Source: Neoechinorhynchus agilis (taxonomy: Eukaryota; Acanthocephala). From it: 64,000 nucleotides of DNA. The stretch lies in assembly GCA_051530055.1 (NCBI GenBank), contig CM121342.1, positions 5,146,001 to 5,210,000 on the forward strand. The letters run 5' to 3'. Within the stretch, counting starts at the first letter, position 1. Every line of letters begins with the position of its first letter. The position numbers and the translations under genes were made by a program. A model generated the notes under the pieces. That model was not told where the DNA came from. It saw only the letters and a list, made by a program, of their open reading frames with translations, and did no database searches. Below are positions 45,240 through 57,700 of this stretch, in pieces.

Positions 45240-46079
45240 ACATTTTCACCCAAAAAATTATGAAGCTTTTCAGCGCTCACATACAAAAAATTATCCCACC
45301 GGGAATTCAATGTTTACCGCGCTATACGAGTGCTCAATCCATCAAGTTTTTCATCGCCTTTTAGTCGATGAACGCCAAAATCGATTATACGTTAGATTAA
45401 CAATTAATAAAGTGTGCTAAAATATGCACTCATTTCATCTACCTCGAAAGCCGACGTAGTCATCCTAACTGAAACGTTGCTTACCACCTAGCAATTCAAC
45501 CATCCTTCCCGGGTATTCTTCGTTCCACCGTACAGGAGCGCCCATCAACCTTTGTACGGCAATCACTACCTTACTCTTTATCTCTCTCTTAGAGGTTCTC
45601 TACAAAACCCCGTTCTAGAATTCATCGCAGTCCATTTCATAGCTCTTCTTAAAAACGGCCTTAGAGAATTCACCATTGCTGGCGTCCTCCGGCCTCTCGT
45701 CCGGAGTCCTCTTTGCTCCAAATTGACCTCGCCTCGCTCTCGTACACTTGCCTCGCCGCTCCGCCTCGCTCTCGTACACCACCCAGAGATCATTGAGAGG
45801 CTTGGCCAGGCTTTTAGGAAAGCTGGAAACAAGGGTCTGTCGTCGACGCAATCTGCGCACTTGCTAAACTATTTCGCACTTCCATCAATTTTAAGTGAGA
45901 TCGAGAGTGCAATGGACTTAAGTGCGGCTGCCATCAATGAGATCGAGAACCACTGGAGGAAAAAACTTAAGAAACAATAGACACAATCAAATTTTTTATT
46001 TATTTCGAATGGATAATGAGTGATAGTATTTTAAAAGTAACAATATATGTATATTTATTTTACCAAATAAATGCAGCTC
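45240..46079 (+). mobile_element. Possible 3' remnant of an R2-site-specific non-LTR element
   Basis: This sequence ends exactly where 28S rDNA begins at the R2 cleavage position (46079/46080). That is the arrangement of the 3' end of an R2-type insertion. The last about 100 bp are AT-rich and untranslated (with AAATAAATG just before the junction). Upstream lies a 142-codon plus-strand frame (45552-45980) ending ENHWRKKLKKQ. It has a helix-rich C-terminal half (EIIERLGQAFRKAGNKGLSS) but no reverse-transcriptase or endonuclease motif I recognise. The element identity is inferred from the junction only. The left limit is arbitrary. Confidence 0.4.
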
Positions 46080-46126
<47 letters not shown>

Positions 46127-46196
46127 TTGAGATTCCTACTGTCCCTGTCTGCAGCCTAGCGAAACCACAGCCAAGGGAACGCGCTTGGAGAGTAAC

Positions 46197-46234
<38 letters not shown>

Positions 46235-46592
46235 AGTCTCTGTGAAGAAACATCATGGGCGTAGAATAGGTGGGAGGCCGCGCCGGTGAAATACCACTAC
46301 CATCATTGTTTCTTTACTTACTCAGTGATTCAGGTAGCGTTAATTCGCTAATTGCGATATATAATCCTTTCTTTAGTGTCTGGTCTGAGAACACAGACTG
46401 ATTGGGAGTTTGACTGAGGCGATTTATCTGTTAAAACCTTAAGCAGGTGTCCTAAGGCAATCTCAGCGTGGACAGAAACCTCGCATGGAGCGAAAGGGCA
46501 AAAGATTGCTTGATCTTGATTTTCAGTACGAATAAAGACAATGAAAGTTTGGCTTGTCGATCCTTTTGAATTTTACGAGTTTTAAGCAAGAT

Positions 46593-46631
<39 letters not shown>

Positions 46632-46670
46632 GGCCAAGCGTCCACAGCGACGTCGCTTTTTGATCCTTCG
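46080..46670 (+). rRNA. 28S rRNA gene fragment starting at the R2 target site
   Basis: Clear large-subunit rRNA sequence. It starts TAGCCAAATGCCTCGTCATC, the base right after the R2 nick. It continues through CTAATTAGTGACGCGCATGA, GCGAAACCACAGCCAAGGGA, GGGGAAAGAAGACCCTGTTG, GCAGGTGTCCTAAGG, TTGATCTTGATTTTCAGTAC, and CAGAAAAGTTACCACAGGGA to CGTCGCTTTTTGATCCTTCG. Similarity then stops. The conserved blocks are intact, while the expansion segments are AT-rich. It is an isolated piece of about 590 bp outside an rDNA unit, so it is almost certainly not a functional rRNA gene. Confidence 0.92.
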
Positions 46671-47254
46671 GTGTGGAATGCCACCAAATTGCGAACTATT
46701 GAGACTTAACGTTTTAACTGGAGGATTTGTGTGCTAAAGACACACTTCACCCATCCATATCCCCGGAGTAACGTAGTAGTACACAACTATGATTGAGAAT
46801 GCTTCAAAAATGATAACGCCTATACTTTAAAGTACGAAACTTCATATGCTGTAACGACTATGATGGTCCGATCAACAACCTTAAACTAAGATATACCTTT
46901 TACGCGGTAACGATCATGATGGTGCGATCGAGAAGCATATGATGTGTGCCATGATGTGAAGTCTCGCAACGAAAGCAAAAGTCGCCAAGAATGTGTTTTA
47001 GCGACAAGTGTATGAAGGAGAGGGACTCCCTCTCGCGGAGAAGATCAATAGGCAAAGCATAAGTCAGAGCTATGAAAAATGGTGCTTGACGGTGACGCCA
47101 TTGAAAACTCTCTGAGCGTGACCAAGAAGCATGCGGCATGAGCGGCTATATGACGTAAGCAAGGTTGGCAAAAATGTACGTAAGCAATGTTTATGTGTTG
47201 CACGGGATTCAAAACTTCGGTTTACATGATCGACTCCCTCTCGCGGAAGCCGGT
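46671..47254. other. Spacer between 28S fragment and the 350-bp array
   Basis: No gene. Two partial internal repeats are visible: GTAACGACTATGATGGTCCG (46853) resembles GTAACGATCATGATGGTGCG (46906), and GACTCCCTCTCGCGGA occurs twice (near 47024 and 47231). Confidence 0.4.
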
Positions 47255-49560
47255 TACTGCTAAAATTACGAATAATCCAATGCATAGATGAGTGAACAGA
47301 TTTGAAAGCAATAAATCCGTGGCATCTACCATCGATGGTGTTTAACTCAATTGAGAAAGCGGCAACTCGTTTAGTAACTACTCTTTCGTAAATTGAGACC
47401 GAGGAAATTTGGATGGAAATGGATCTAACATCCCCCGGAGAGGATACCTTTCCGCATTTGCCTTCAATATAATGTATTGTGGACCATGGCTATGAAATTA
47501 TAAGGGAAATCAAAACACCACAAGATATTCAGAATGAGACCTGTGTCGATATTATCGAAAGCTTTGCGGATATCCAATGAAATTAAAATGTTCATAGCCA
47601 GCTTGTAACTGCTAAAATTACGAATAATCCAATGCATAGATGAGTGAACAGATTTGAAAGCAATAAATTCGTGGCATCTACCATCGATGATGTTGAACTC
47701 GGTTGGAAAGCGGCAATTCGTTTAGTAACTACTCTTTCGTAAATTGAGACCGAGGAAATTTGGATGGAAATGGATCTAACATCCCCCGGAGAGGATACCT
47801 TTCCGCATTTGCCTTCAATATAATGTATTGTGGACCATGGCTATGAAATTATAAGGGAAATCAAAACACCACAAGATATTCAGAATGAGACCTGTGTCGA
47901 TATTATCGAAAGCTTTGCGGATATCCAATGAAATTAAAATGTTCATAGCCAGCTTGTAACTGCTAAAATTACGAATAATCCAATGCATAGATGAGTGAAC
48001 AGATTTGAAAGCAATAAATCCGTGGCATCTACCATCGATGATGTTGAACTCGGTTGGAAAGCGGCAATTCGTTTAGTAACTACTCTTTCGTAAATTGAGA
48101 CCGAGGAAATTTGGATGGAAATGGATCTAACATCCCCCGGAGAGGATACCTTTCCGCATTTGCTTTCAATATAATGTATTGTGGACCATGGCTATGAAAT
48201 TATAAGGGAAATCAAAACACCACAAGATATTCAGAATGAGACCTGTGTCGATATTATCGAAAGCTTTGCGGATATCCAATGAAATTAAAATGTTCATAGC
48301 CAGCTTGTAACTGCTAAAATTACGAATAATCCAATGCATAGATGAGTGAACAGATTTGAAAGCAATAAATTCGTGGCATCTACCATCGATGATGTTGAAC
48401 TCAATTGGAAAGCGGCAATTCGTTTAGTAACTACTCTTTCGTAAATTGAGACCGAGGAAATTTGGATGGAAATGATCTAACATCCCCCGGAGAGGATACC
48501 TTTCCGCATTTGCTTTCAATATAATGTATTGTGGACCATGGCTATGAAATTATAAGGGAAATCAAAACACCACAAGATATTCAGAATGAGACCTGTGTCG
48601 ATATTATCGAAAGCTTTGCGGATATCCAATGAAATTAAAATGTTCATAGCCAGCTTGTAACTGCTAAAATTACGAATAATCAATGCATAGATGAGTGAAC
48701 AGATTTGAAAGCAATAAATCCGTGGCATCTACCATCGATGATGTTGAACTCAATTGGAAAGCGGCAATTCGTTTAGTAACTACTCTTTCGTAAATTGAGA
48801 CCGAGGAAATTTGGATGGAAATGGATCTAACATCCCCCGGAGAGGATACCTTTCATTTGCTTTCAATATAATGTATTGTGGACCATGGCTATGAAATTAT
48901 AAGGAAATCAAAACACCACAAGATATTCAGAATGAGACCTGTGTCGATATTATCGAAAGCTTTGCGGATATCCAATGAAATTAAAATGTTCATAGCCAGC
49001 TTGTAACTGCTAAAATTACGAATAATCCAATGCATAGATGAGTGAACAGATTTGAAAGTAAATTCGTGGCATCTACCATCGATGATGTTGAACTCGGTTG
49101 GAAAGCGGCAATTCGTTTAGTAACTACTCTTTCGTAAATTGAGACCGAGGAAATTTGGATGGAAATGGATCTAACATCCCCCGGAGAGGATACCTTTCCG
49201 CATTTGCTTTCAATATAATGTATTGTGGACCATGGCTATGAAATTATAAGGGAAATCAAAACACCACAAGATATTCAGAATGAGACCTGTGTCGATATTA
49301 TCGAAAGCTTTGCGGATATCCAATGAAATTAAAATGTTCATAGCCAGCTTGTAACTGCTAAAATTACGAATAATCCAATGCATAGCTGAGTGCACAGATT
49401 TGAAAGCAATAAATCCGTGGCATCTACCATCGATGATGTTGAACTCGGTTGGAAAGCGGCAATTCGTTTAGTAACTACCCTTTCGTAAATTGAGACCGAG
49501 GAAATTTTGATAGAAAATGGACTTACATCCCCCGGAGAGGATACCTTTCTGCATTTCTTT
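47255..49560 (-). repeat. Tandem array of about 350-bp units cut from a LINE reverse transcriptase
   Basis: Six units start with ACTGCTAAAATTACGAATAA at about 47255, 47608, 47959, 48310, 48660 and 49006. A seventh, partial unit starts at 49354 and merges into unique LINE sequence. Spacing is 353, 351, 351, 350, 346 and 348 bp. On the minus strand each unit encodes part of a reverse-transcriptase palm: MNILISLDIRKAFDNIDTGL (motif A with catalytic Asp) and ISSVSIYERVVTKRIAAF. Units differ by few substitutions and 1-6-bp deletions, so the array is young. The units cannot encode a working enzyme. Confidence 0.9.
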
Positions 49561-49886
49561 TTGCAGAGAAAAGTTCTCTTTGCTATATTGACTTGCACCC
49601 ATTCTTCGGGAGCGGTCAGTAGCATAGAGTGAGCTATCGATAAAACATTGTTCATGCTAAGAATGTTTGCTGCTTCAAGGCACGGCGAAGTCCCATTATT
49701 TGAAGTAAGCTTCCTTGACATCCACCACTCTATAAAATCTTCTTTCGTCAGATCCAATTTACGAGGTTTCTGACGAACAAACGTGGGGCTAATCGTGGGA
49801 TTAGCGCCGGCTTCATTGGAGTGTTCGATGCCGAAAGCGTTAATCTCCCATAAACTATCCTTCCACCAATCTGTAGAGTGATGCAA
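49338..49886 (-). pseudogene. LINE reverse-transcriptase fragment flanking the 350-bp array
   Basis: Minus-strand frame of 182 codons. LTKEDFIEWWMSRKL and then APEEWVQVNIAKRTFLCKKK resemble the region ahead of reverse-transcriptase motif A in the element at 52593-51304 (SREDWLSINLTRRILIVKAK), so both belong to related LINEs. From about 49560 leftwards it enters the tandem array in a shifted frame. This is the likely source copy from which the array was amplified. Confidence 0.7.
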
Positions 49887-49926
49887 GAAAGCTTTTATCC
49901 TCTCGCGATCATGAGCAATCTGAAAA

Positions 49927-51315
49927 GTTTCCTCCCTTGAGCGGTATTTCGTCCCCTTTGGCTGTGCGTCATTGGTGGTAACGGATTCGAACCACTTGAC
50001 CCCTAATCGGGATCACGGGCATTAGTCCACTTGACCACCTCGACACAACTACGAAATGTCAAACTCAGCCAGTTTATCGACTCAGGGTGAGCGGTGTGTT
50101 CTATTTTTTAAGCTTTACTGGCAAGCCGGTATTGTTATCATCATTCAATTTTAGTCAATCCCTTTCTTGTCCGGCTTATTTATTTAGGCATAAAGCCAAA
50201 CCAATTATAAATCAGAGAAGTGATATAACCACATAGCCTCTAATGCCGGTTAAGAGTTTGTACATTCCTCCGGATCCTCAGATACCTCCAGGAGGCGGGA
50301 CTCATCAGTGAGTTTCCTCCATTGAGCAGTATTTCGTCCCCTTTGGCTGTGCGTCATTGGTGGTAACGGATTCGAACCACTTGACCCCTAATCGGGATCA
50401 CGGGCATTAGTCCACTTGACCACCTCGACACAACTGCGAAATGTCAAACTCAGCCAGTTTATCGACTCAGGGTGAGCGCTGTGTTTTTTTTTAAGTTTTA
50501 CTGGTAAGCCGGTATTGTTGTCGTCATTCAATTTTAGTCAATCCCTTTCTTGTCCGGCTTATTTATTTAGGCATAAAGCCAAACCAATTACATCAGAGAA
50601 GTGATATAACCACATAGTCTCTAATGTCGGTTAAGAGTTTGTACATTCCTCCGGATCCTCAGATACCTCCAGGAGGCGGGACTCATCAGTGAGTTTCCTC
50701 CCTTGAGCGGTATTTCGTCCCCTTTGGCTGTGCGACATTGGTGGTAACCAATTCGAACCACTTGACCCCTAATCGGGATCACGGGCATTAGTCCACTTGA
50801 CCACCTCGACACAACTGCGAAATGTCAAACTCAGCCAGTTTATCGACTCAGGGTGAGCGCTGTGTTTTTTTTTAAGTTTTACTGGCAAGCCGGTATTGTT
50901 GTCGTCATTCAATTTTAGTCAATCCCTTTCTTGTCCGGCTTATTTATTTAGGCATAAAGCCAAACCAATTACATCAGAGAAGTGATATAACCACATAGTC
51001 TCTAATGTCGGTTAAGAGTTTGTACATTCCTCCGGATCCTCAGATACCTCCAGGAGGCGGGACTCATCAGTGAGTTTCCTCCCTTGAGCGGTATTTCGTC
51101 CCCTTTGGCTGTGCGTCATTGGTGGTAACGGATTCGAACCACTTGACCCCTAATCGGGATCACGGGCATTAGTCCACTTGACCACCTCGATTACTACGAA
51201 ATGTCAAACTCGGCCAGTTTATCGACTCCGGGTGAGCGGTGTGTTCTATTTTTTAAGCTTTACTGGCAAGCCGGTATTGTTATCATCATTCAATTTTAGT
51301 CAATCAATTTCTTGT
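49927..51315 (-). repeat. Tandem array of about 381-bp tRNA-derived (SINE-like) units
   Basis: Four units begin with GTTTCCTCC at 49927, 50312, 50693 and 51074 (spacing 385, 381, 381). The last is cut at about 51315. On the minus strand each has a tRNA-like head: GTCGAGGTGGTCAAGTGGAC (A-box-like) and, about 45 bases on, GGTTCGAATCC (a perfect B box). In unit 3 the B-box strand reads AATTCGAACC, a one-base change. The 7-base acceptor arms do not pair, so this is not a tRNA gene. The rest contains TTTAAGC-type AT-rich sequence and CCTCCAGGAGG, a short palindrome. Confidence 0.8.
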
Positions 51316-54300
51316 CCGGCTGATAGGAGATAGTGGGGAGCCCTGTGGTAAACCTTTTTTAGGATAAAAGATTTTATGATCCTCGTCGTCATCAAAATAA
51401 AAGGACTTGGTGGCTAAAATATCTTTGATACGAACTACAATATCTTGTGGGAAGTTGAGAAGGACCATGTAGTGCATTAAAAATTGCAGATCAATGTTGT
51501 CATACGCTGCGGTAAAATCGAATGAAATGAGGCAGCGATACCTAAAATTTTGGTACCTAAGGGAATCATAGATGGCTCTTGTTGCAGAAGTTACGGATCT
51601 CCCTTGGTAAAAACCGTGGCAGTTTCGGTTTATAACGTCCTTTTCCCTACAAAATTCCATCAAACGGGTGGCAAAAGCTTTCTCATAAGGAGATACTAGG
51701 GCGTTCTGAATGGAAATTGGCCTAAGATCTGTGGAGGAATTGACCACCTTCTTTTTGGCTTTTACGATAAGAATTCTCCGTGTCAGGTTAATGCTCAACC
51801 AATCCTCTCTAGATGCTCTAAGCATACAAGAGGCGATTATGGGTCGGATTGAAGGTTCTATATACCTTAGGCATTTACTAGAAGCACAAAAATTATTTGA
51901 TGACAACTTTATCATACTTCCCCGTGCTTTTAAAATATCATCCATATGCAAATCTCCTTCATTTAATGATCGCAATAGTGGGAAGGTTAGCCAATCATTA
52001 GTAGGGGAAACATTTGTTGCTCCAACGGAGAGTTTGCCTAAAATGTCGTACAATACCACCTTATACGATGAAGACCTGATCCATCTTGAAGCTTTGTCCT
52101 TCCATTTGATAAACTTTGAATTCTTCAAAACCCGCCAAAAGGATTTCGTAGAATAGGAAAGATTCTTCATTACTCTACGATGTTGTTGCAAATGCAGATT
52201 ATAATTGCAAGCCCAGTATTTGTTGGACGCACACTTTTGCATGGGGGCATCCTGATGCAAGTTAGCTTTTTTAATTTGGGATGCACAGTATTTAAGATAG
52301 TTTGAGGTAACTGCTCCTCTTAAAAAATGATTGGGAATTGATAAAAACTTGTTTGAGAGATTAAAAAGTAAAGAATTCCATTCCGGGAGATTCAGAAATT
52401 CATGAAGGGAGCGTTTAATGGCGAAATTGAAAAAAGCTACGTTAATGGGCGAAAACCGGAATCTGCGGCTTAAAGACTTGTCGCTGGATAAGTACCATGT
52501 TATCAGATCATGATAGCATGCTTCCGATAAATCGCATTGTTTTGCAACTGTAATGCTTTCCTGTCGGTTGGATGGGACATAGCATCCATCCAACCAAGAA
52601 TGAACATTACTCGATATCCTGTGAAATGTGGGTTGGTTGGGTGTTAAAAATACATGAGAGCCCTCTCTATTTGCTATAGCTTTCGTCCATTCTCCTGTAG
52701 GGTCGTTAAAATCACCAAAAAGATGTTGCCCCAGCTTAAAAGGTTACAAATGATGTCCTTCGTATCTTTCTTATGGATAAATTTAGGACGTACGTAAATG
52801 TTGCCAATCAGCATACACTCCTTTCCGTTCGCGTGAATTTTAAAAATGGCATAGGAAAGATTTTCACTAATGTAATTTTGGATCAGCGACGCTGAAAGAT
52901 GTTTTTTAAAGATTGTTAAGAGACCGCTACAGTAATGATTGAACGGAAATGTTGGGAAAACATCGTATTTTAGTAAAAATGCTTGTGGTAAAACATAGGA
53001 TCCTACTGCAGCCTTTTTGGCCTCTTGAATACAGATAATATCTTCTGTGATGTAAGTAAAAATATCCAACCTGTTTAGAGCCGCGGCTCCACCCGAATTC
53101 CATTGTAAGCAGTGCAGGTTAAGCGGCGTTGGCGAGGACCAACTCATCGTCATTCTACAACATCCATTACAGCGTCAGAGTCGCTAGTGATGAGTTTGTT
53201 ATTTCCTTCATTTATCGAGCGACGAAAGTTTTTCCCACCTGCTTTACTAGCTTTAGTCGGTTGTCTCTTTCCCCTGTATGGATTGGCCGTTGCAGGTGAG
53301 TTACTGCTGACCTTATTCGAATCTGGTGCTGCTAGGTTATGGTTATTCGGTGTCGGATTTATAATCGCATTCGGAATCGTGATGGCGAGTTAATTTTGTA
53401 TTTTTTGAGCGATTTGTTTCTGCAGGTTGTTGAAAAGTGTTGATATCCGATGAGCAACTTCATGTAGGACTTTATCAAAGATTCTTTGGCATATCTCCTC
53501 TTCATTACAGACGGGTTGGGATGGAGGTCCGGCGTTATCCGAAACCGTAATCTTACTCGTATGATAGGAGGGTGCTGATGAGGCGATCTTTATATTGTTC
53601 GAATTTCTTTTTAATTCGGAGTCCGCTTTCCAGGCCTCCACGTAAGCTTTAAAGCATGAACATCCTTTATAATAACTTCGGTGCGATCCACCACAATTGG
53701 CACATTTGCTTGTTTTATTTGTGCATGAGGAAATGTGGTGATCCTCAGCAAAGAAGCAACATTTTTGGGTTCTATTGGGACAGTTTTGATTTCAGTGTCC
53801 CCACTGTAGGCATATGTTGCATTGTGGGTACACGAGATTTGATTCTGTATTTGAACTTTTTGTGAATGTAATTTCCATACACTGGAATATCCATTTGCGA
53901 GAGCAAAGAGTTTCCATTTGATCCATGTCGGTTTCAACTATTCCCACTGGAATTGCCTTTCCCGTCTTCCTGGATTTGAAGAAAAATTTAAACTTCAGGT
54001 GAAATTGTTTCTCAAAGTCTTGAATCGTATCAGGCGAAGATAAACTCCCAATGTTGTGAGCAATGAAAGGTGCTTTGTTGCGGAAGGATTGAATATTGAA
54101 TTTTTTTTCGTCGTGCCGACCCTTCACAGAGGATTCGAAGTCGTCCATTTCAGTTTTGTTGACGAAAACAATTTTTAAAGTACCATTCCAGAATGAAGTT
54201 GATCTGATTTTTAGTATACTATCCTTCTTTGTGTTCAGCCATGGTTTGAGGACACATCCCCATGTGACTTCCTTTGATGCGATTGGAATCGCAGATATTT

Positions 54301-54519
54301 TGGTTACGTAATCGTCCTTTTTAACGGGCCGAGTGGCCGTGTGTCACCCTCTGAACGATCACTTAGAAGGTGCCTCCGTATGTCCGAAGGTACCTTAATT
54401 TTCAGTGAGTTGGATTGCCGTATGCCATCCTCCGTCGCAACACTAGGTGGTTGCGAAAACATACGAATAATGGGTGGTGATCGATAATGCGGTGACGAGT
54501 GACAGTAGTGTGGCAGCAC
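51316..54519 (-). mobile_element. LINE-type retrotransposon copy 1, degenerate and 3'-truncated
   Basis: Minus-strand non-LTR element with broken ORFs. ORF1 pieces: 54519-54304, 54148-53792, and, after a frameshift, zinc-knuckle sequence (CNICLQWGH, later CANCGG) running into 53641-53390. ORF2 starts at 53153 with an APE-type endonuclease (LHCLQWNSGG, DIICIQEAK, IGNIYVRP). It shifts frame near 52670 and continues at 52593 with the reverse transcriptase: NLTRRILIVKAKKKV, DLRPISIQNALVSPYEKAF, motif A LISFDFTAAYDNID, motif B GLPQGSPLSPI. It is cut off right there by the 381-bp array, before the YxDD box. Not active. Confidence 0.8.
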
Positions 54520-54741
54520 GTTTGTCTGTTTATTTATTTATTAAGCCGCCTCGTACATTCACAATTAAGTAAGAAATTTGTTCATTAAAATCCTGTTCCT
54601 ATTCGTTCTTGTATATTCACATCTGGCTGATTTCAACTTGGGCTGAGTGTTGGATTGATCAGATCCCTCAGCCTCTGCTTATCAGCCATTTTTTTAAATT
54701 CCTGTGCTTATTATATATTTTTTATGGCCTTTTTCCTCTAT
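54520..54741. other. Junction between the two LINE copies
   Basis: About 220 bp that includes the 3' end of LINE copy 2 (its stop is near 54742) and the 5' end of LINE copy 1. A TTTATTTATTTATTAAG stretch at about 54530-54545 could be the copy boundary. No target-site duplication identified. Confidence 0.4.
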
Positions 54742-57700
54742 TCAGTTCAATAAACATCTAAATATCACCATCTCTCCATTTGTGAGTTTTGTTAATCGGT
54801 AAATCTGCTCGTTTTGCCCATTCTTGGATGGGTCCTCACCGTATTGAAATCTAAAAGCAAGAACCCCAACCCTCGCATACTTACAATTTCTAAGTGCAGG
54901 ATTATAAAACCACATTTTTGTAAAAAATAATTTAATTAAAAAAGAGTTAAGAGGGGCAAAATCTAGTTCCAAATTATCCAATAACTTTTTCAGTTTATCA
55001 TGAAATTTGGTAAAAAGATTGTATCTACATTCGGGTGGATGGCCTCTTGCGAAAAAACAAAGAGACCCTCCTATTATGGTTTTAAGGATGCTGTAAACTG
55101 TTTTCTTGTTAATAAGCAAATGCTTAGATCTCATAATGGCCGCTTTAATTTTGTTCATTGTATTCTTAAAATGTGTATTTATAAAGAATCTATTATTTAA
55201 AGCAGGAAAGTCAACTCCCAAGAGCCGAGTGTGTTTTTTGATGGCCATAAATTTATAAAACGGAGACGTATTTAATAGGGTAACCAGAGATTTCCTTGGT
55301 AAACGTGACTTAGTCAAAGGAATGACACATGATTTTTTTAAACTAATTACCAAATTCGTTTCTTTTAATTTCACAGATAGTTCATTTAAAAAATGCATCA
55401 TTTTTTCCAGCAATGTCGATCTAAGCCTAGCAGAACAGAATAAAAAAATGTCATCCGCATAAATCAGCGGATGAATAATTCGTGAGTTTTCCATACTTTT
55501 AAAAATAAAAATAGTGACTATAAGAAAAAGTGTAGGAGAAATGGGTGCTAAACTTGAAACGATAGGATTTTGTCTTGCGATAATTCGAACGTGGTTAGGT
55601 TCTGTTATCGCTCCTTTTATTTTAGATATGAATATCTTTTTAACTATATTAATTTCTTTTATATCTTTCAAATTCAGTTTAGATTGATAAAATTTCTCAT
55701 GAAATAGGGTAAAAGCCGAATAATTCATTGCAGTAAAAATTATAGGTGAAACAGAGGCATTATTAAAAGCTTTGGATGAATTATGTTTACATGCGTCTAG
55801 TAAGTCCGTTAATTTAAAATTCCACCTGAATTGTTTTTGGCATAAAATCGTAATTGGTGGTGATTCAAGTGCGCTAAAAGTATGAAATCTCAAAATTTGT
55901 TCAATTACGATTGGATAATAAGTAGCACCAATCCAGCTTGCAGCCTTAGCCTTCCAACTTATTGGTTTCCTATTTAAAATAATGGACCAAAAGTCTTTAG
56001 ATAGATTTTTCGTACTTTTGAGGGACATCCTATCCTTTTCAATTTGTTTAAAATATTTTGAAATATAAAAATTTTTCATATACATTTTTTGACCTTCAAC
56101 GTTACCCTTCAACCCAGCAATAATTGCTTTCCTATATAATAAATTAGCTTCTTTATATCTAGGTGGTTTCCTTTTATACCTCGTTACAACTAAATTTTGA
56201 TTAGCACCTCTCAGACCAATATCGTTAAAAGAAGATAAAGTTATACTGTCAGATTTATTTAATTCAGCTAATATATATTCGTTAAATTTCTCTAAATTCA
56301 ATTGATTCAGTATAAACGAGTCCTTCAAAGTGAAACCCGATGCGTGAAAAATTATCAAGTCATGCCCTAACAACGATTGAGATTGAATTTGTACAATGGG
56401 AGAGAAATCTCACGAGACTTGATTTTTAACTATAGCACCATCTATGAATGAGTGTCTTTTCAAAGAATAGTTATGAAAGGATGGGAGTTGAGGTAGAATA
56501 AATTGATGGTTTTTAAATACTGCCCTTAATGAGGCTAAATAATTCGAATTAAAGTCACCAATGACGAGGGTGGATATAAGTATTTCCAATTAAAAATAAG
56601 GGTTGATGTGAGGTAGTTCGACTATATAATGGATTATTCATAGAAATTATTTGCATCATAAAAATTTCATTTTTTATTGATATTCGATGTTTAGGGCTTA
56701 AAGATTTTTTGATAAAAGTTTGCATTCCTCCAGTAAACCCAATGAAGGCATTTGTTCGTGGAGCCGAAGGACTGATAGAGAATTCTTCATATATCGATGA
56801 CGATATCAAGTTTAATGGACCTGTTTCCTGAAAGCAGGTGATTTCAGGCATTTTTTCCAAAATTCCACTAATGATTTGGTTAGGCAGCGAATATGCCCGT
56901 GAAGCATTGTAGGTCGCAAAAGAAAATTTATCAATATTATACAGATTATTACTCATCATAATTTGGCTTATGGCGTTTTATTTCTTTATTAGAATAGCTC
57001 AGAGATGGAGATTCCCTCCTATCACCCAATATGGGATCTCTCTTCCTCATTTCCGAAATATATGGAAAATTTTTTATAGCCTTAATAAGCTCATTTATTG
57101 GGGGATTTTGTATAACACCCGAATCACTCGTATATGAGGACAAAGATGAAATTTGAGATATTATCCAGTTCAAAATTTGTTTAAGTAGCATGATTTCCTG
57201 CTGAGAGTTATTTCGGATCTGCTCGGGTCTGGGTTTATATGGTAAATTGTCTTTTGATTCCTGGAATGTTTTAGGAGGAGATTTATGAATTATTTTTTCT
57301 GCTTCATCTATACAATGATGGGCATTCACCAATTTTCTATGATTACCCCAAGACAAAGTATTTGATTTGCAAGAATCAAAATATTTTTGGGCAAAAACGC
57401 ATTTCCTGGCAAACGCCGGATGTGCTTGAGTACAGTTTGCACATTTGATTGAGGTCGATGAGTAATCCCTTTTATGATGATCTCCACCACACATTAAACA
57501 TCGTTCTTTGTGTGAGCAGCTTGAGGCAAAATGTCCCCACCGAGAGCATTTTTGACAAATCGTCAGATTATAATCATATATGGATTCCTTCATTTTTGTG
57601 AAAGTTACTCAGTGTGATTTAATTACCCTACCGAACCGCCCACATTCTCCGCCACTTCCAGTGGTGCCGAGCAAAGTAGGGCATACGGTTGTGTATTAGG

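Noticed and set aside
45578..45860. Arg-rich minus-strand frames
   Set aside because: Overlap the plus-strand frame 45552-45980. They have compositional bias only and no domain.
46080..46670. Functional 28S rRNA gene
   Set aside because: Only about 590 bp are present, with unrelated sequence on both sides and no 18S, 5.8S or other 28S parts in the window.
46900..47285. Minus-strand frames in the spacer after the 28S fragment
   Set aside because: No similarity I recognise. The second one merely enters the RT-derived array at its end.
49975..50046. tRNA gene (minus strand) and its three tandem copies
   Set aside because: A and B boxes are good, but the acceptor arms do not pair and no clean anticodon arm forms. 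It is better explained as a tRNA-derived SINE head.
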